A program made the translations under genes and the position numbers. Of a stretch of DNA of 5,788 bases, positions 4,645 to 5,788 are shown in pieces (the stretch's first letter is position 1; every line of letters starts with the position of its first letter). The stretch is from NCBI GenBank assembly GCA_035947555.1, contig DASZJZ010000006.1, positions 1 to 5,788 of the forward strand. The letters are read 5' to 3'. This DNA is from JACVRW01 sp035947555 (GTDB lineage: Bacteria > Actinomycetota > Thermoleophilia > Solirubrobacterales > Thermoleophilaceae). The notes beneath the pieces are model-generated. The model was not told the origin of the DNA and searched no databases. It saw only the letters and a program-made list of their open reading frames with translations.

Positions 4645-4653
4645 TTCGCCGCT

Positions 4654-5788
4654 TTGGCACGCGTTGACGCTGCTCGTACCCGCCGTTCGTTCTCTCGCCT
4701 CGAGAACGCCCTCGAAGTTCCCAATCTGATCGACATCCAGCGCCGCTCGTTCGAGTGGCTGGTCGACACCGAAAAGGGCGGCCTGCGGGAGACCATCGAT
4801 GACGTCTCACCCATCGAGGACTACACCGGCAACCTCGCCGTCGTCTTCGAGGACATCCACTTCGACGAGCCCGTGGCACCCATCAGCGAGTGCCGCGAGA
4901 AGGACCTCACCTACGCCCGTCCGCTGACCGTCAAGGTCGCGTTCCAGAACCGCGAGACCGGTGAGATCCGCGAGCAGTCGGTCTTCATGGGCGACTTCCC
5001 CTGGATGACCGACTGGGGCACCTTCATCATCAACGGCACCGAGCGCGTCGTCGTGACGCAGCTGGTCCGCAGCCCGGGCGCCTACGTGATGGAGCCCAAG
5101 GACCGCGAGAAGCAGGTCTTCATCGCGAACCTCATGCCGGCCCGCGGCTCCTGGCTCGAGCTCGAGATCGACAAGAAGGGCCGCGTCTACGTCCGCATCG
5201 ACCGCAAGCGCAAGCTGCCGGTCAGCGTGCTGCTGCGCGCGATGGGCGACACCCTGCGCGAGGGCGGCTACGTCCCCGAGGGCTGGACGGGCACCGACGA
5301 GGAGATCCTGAACCTCTTCGACGACTCCCTCTACATCCGCCTCACGCTCGAGGCCGACACCGAGGTCACGAAGTCCGAGGAAGGCTCCCTGATCGAGCTG
5401 TTCAAGAAGCAGCGCCCGGGCGAGCCGCCGTCGATCGACGCCGCGAAGAACCTGCTCAACCAGCTCTTCTTCGATCCGAAGCGCTACGACCTCACGCGCG
5501 TCGGCCGCTACAAGCTGAACAGCCGCCTCCACATCGACGAGGCGCTCGACACCCGGACCCTGACCCCGCGGGACATCATCGAGCTGATCAAGGAGCTCAT
5601 CCTGCTCCCGAAGGAGCTCGGCATCCCGGAGTCCGGCATGTACGAGGACGAGGGCGAGCCGATCAAGGACTTCGCCGCCGAGGCGAGCGTCATGGAGCGT
5701 GGCCCGATCGCCGACCGGCTCGACGAGTACGAGCACTTCGGCAACCGGCGCCTGCGCACGGTCGGCGAGCTGATCCAGGAGGCCTTCC
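4654..5788 (+). CDS. rpoB: DNA-directed RNA polymerase beta subunit, N-terminal part (runs off the window)
   Basis: The beta subunit forms one jaw and much of the active-site cleft of RNA polymerase. The window holds 378 codons plus one base of a protein that is normally about 1150-1250 residues, covering the protrusion and lobe domains. Recognisable stretches are LEVPNLIDIQRRSFEWL near the start, then TFIINGTERVVVTQLVRSPG (residues 123-142) and FDPKRYDLTRVGRYKLN (273-289), which precedes the fork region. Translation starts at TTG. The catalytic regions and the main rifampicin-binding cluster lie beyond the window. The N-terminal rifampicin-associated site is present: the V of the usual RSPGV is Ala143 here. 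The usual downstream neighbour is rpoC. The family call is certain; the 3' end is simply not included. Confidence 0.98.
   Translation, partial: MARVDAARTRRSFSRLENALEVPNLIDIQRRSFEWLVDTEKGGLRETIDDVSPIEDYTGNLAVVFEDIHFDEPVAPISECREKDLTYARPLTVKVAFQNRETGEIREQSVFMGDFPWMTDWGTFIINGTERVVVTQLVRSPGAYVMEPKDREKQVFIANLMPARGSWLELEIDKKGRVYVRIDRKRKLPVSVLLRAMGDTLREGGYVPEGWTGTDEEILNLFDDSLYIRLTLEADTEVTKSEEGSLIELFKKQRPGEPPSIDAAKNLLNQLFFDPKRYDLTRVGRYKLNSRLHIDEALDTRTLTPRDIIELIKELILLPKELGIPESGMYEDEGEPIKDFAAEASVMERGPIADRLDEYEHFGNRRLRTVGELIQEAF

Larger units (their letters stand above)
4307..4653 (+). other. ggt-rpoB gap (347 bases): repeats, hairpins and the rpoB promoter, no gene
   Basis: No credible coding sequence is present on either strand; the minus-strand open frames only mirror the tandem repeats and rpoB. 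In order, the gap holds repeat copies 2 and 3 of the ggt 3' end, a small hairpin at 4405-4417 that overlaps the right 11-base repeat, three larger hairpins at 4459-4507, 4524-4549 and 4553-4569, an extended -10 at 4580-4588, a presumed short rpoB leader with a pyrimidine-rich tract at about 4607-4629, and the rpoB Shine-Dalgarno. Confidence 0.8.

Noticed and set aside
2258..4653. ggt region as a mobile element
   Set aside because: No transposase, integrase, terminal inverted repeats or tRNA attachment site is visible; the only hint is the 11-base direct repeat.
4807..5736. 309-codon minus-strand open frame opposite rpoB
   Set aside because: Composition (Val, Leu, Asp, Glu, Arg, Gly) is that of an antisense reading of rpoB, and no known domain is visible.

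Overview
The window is very GC-rich and all its genes read on the plus strand. It covers the ribosomal protein / RNA polymerase cluster rplA - rplJ - rplL - (ggt) - rpoB, with both end genes cut by the window edge. The composition, the actinobacterial look of L10, L12 and RpoB, and a TTG start on rpoB all point to the Actinomycetota. The RpoB N-terminus and the long acidic tail on L10 make me think of the class Thermoleophilia or a relative, but that placement is from memory and tentative.

Layout. 1-651: the 3' part of rplA (L1). 652-810: a structured rplJ leader that fits an L10-leader type autoregulatory RNA. 811-1863: rplJ (L10), whose normal core of about 175 residues is followed by an equally long, repeat-built, strongly acidic tail with no Lys or Arg. 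1877-2257: rplL (L7/L12), with its Shine-Dalgarno overlapping the rplJ stop. 2258-2503: a gap holding several strong GC hairpins, two of them mutually exclusive. 2504-4306: a complete secreted gamma-glutamyltransferase (ggt) lying between rplL and rpoB, where the two are usually neighbours. 4307-4653: a gap with a tandem repeat that duplicates the 3' end and stop codon of ggt, a row of strong hairpins, and an extended -10 promoter. 4654-5788: the first 378 codons of rpoB.

How the parts work together. L10 and L12 form the ribosomal stalk that recruits translation factors, and L1 forms the opposite stalk. RpoB is the catalytic beta subunit of RNA polymerase. The rplJ leader and the hairpins after rplL are where such operons usually balance stalk protein against polymerase output. 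Ggt has no evident link to either machine: it is an exported glutathione-degrading enzyme and looks like an accessory gene set into the operon. The promoter just before rpoB suggests that rpoB is at least partly uncoupled from rplJL.

No wholly new system is visible. The items most worth a second look are the L10 acidic tail, the ggt insertion with its duplicated 3' end, and the hairpin clusters on either side of ggt.
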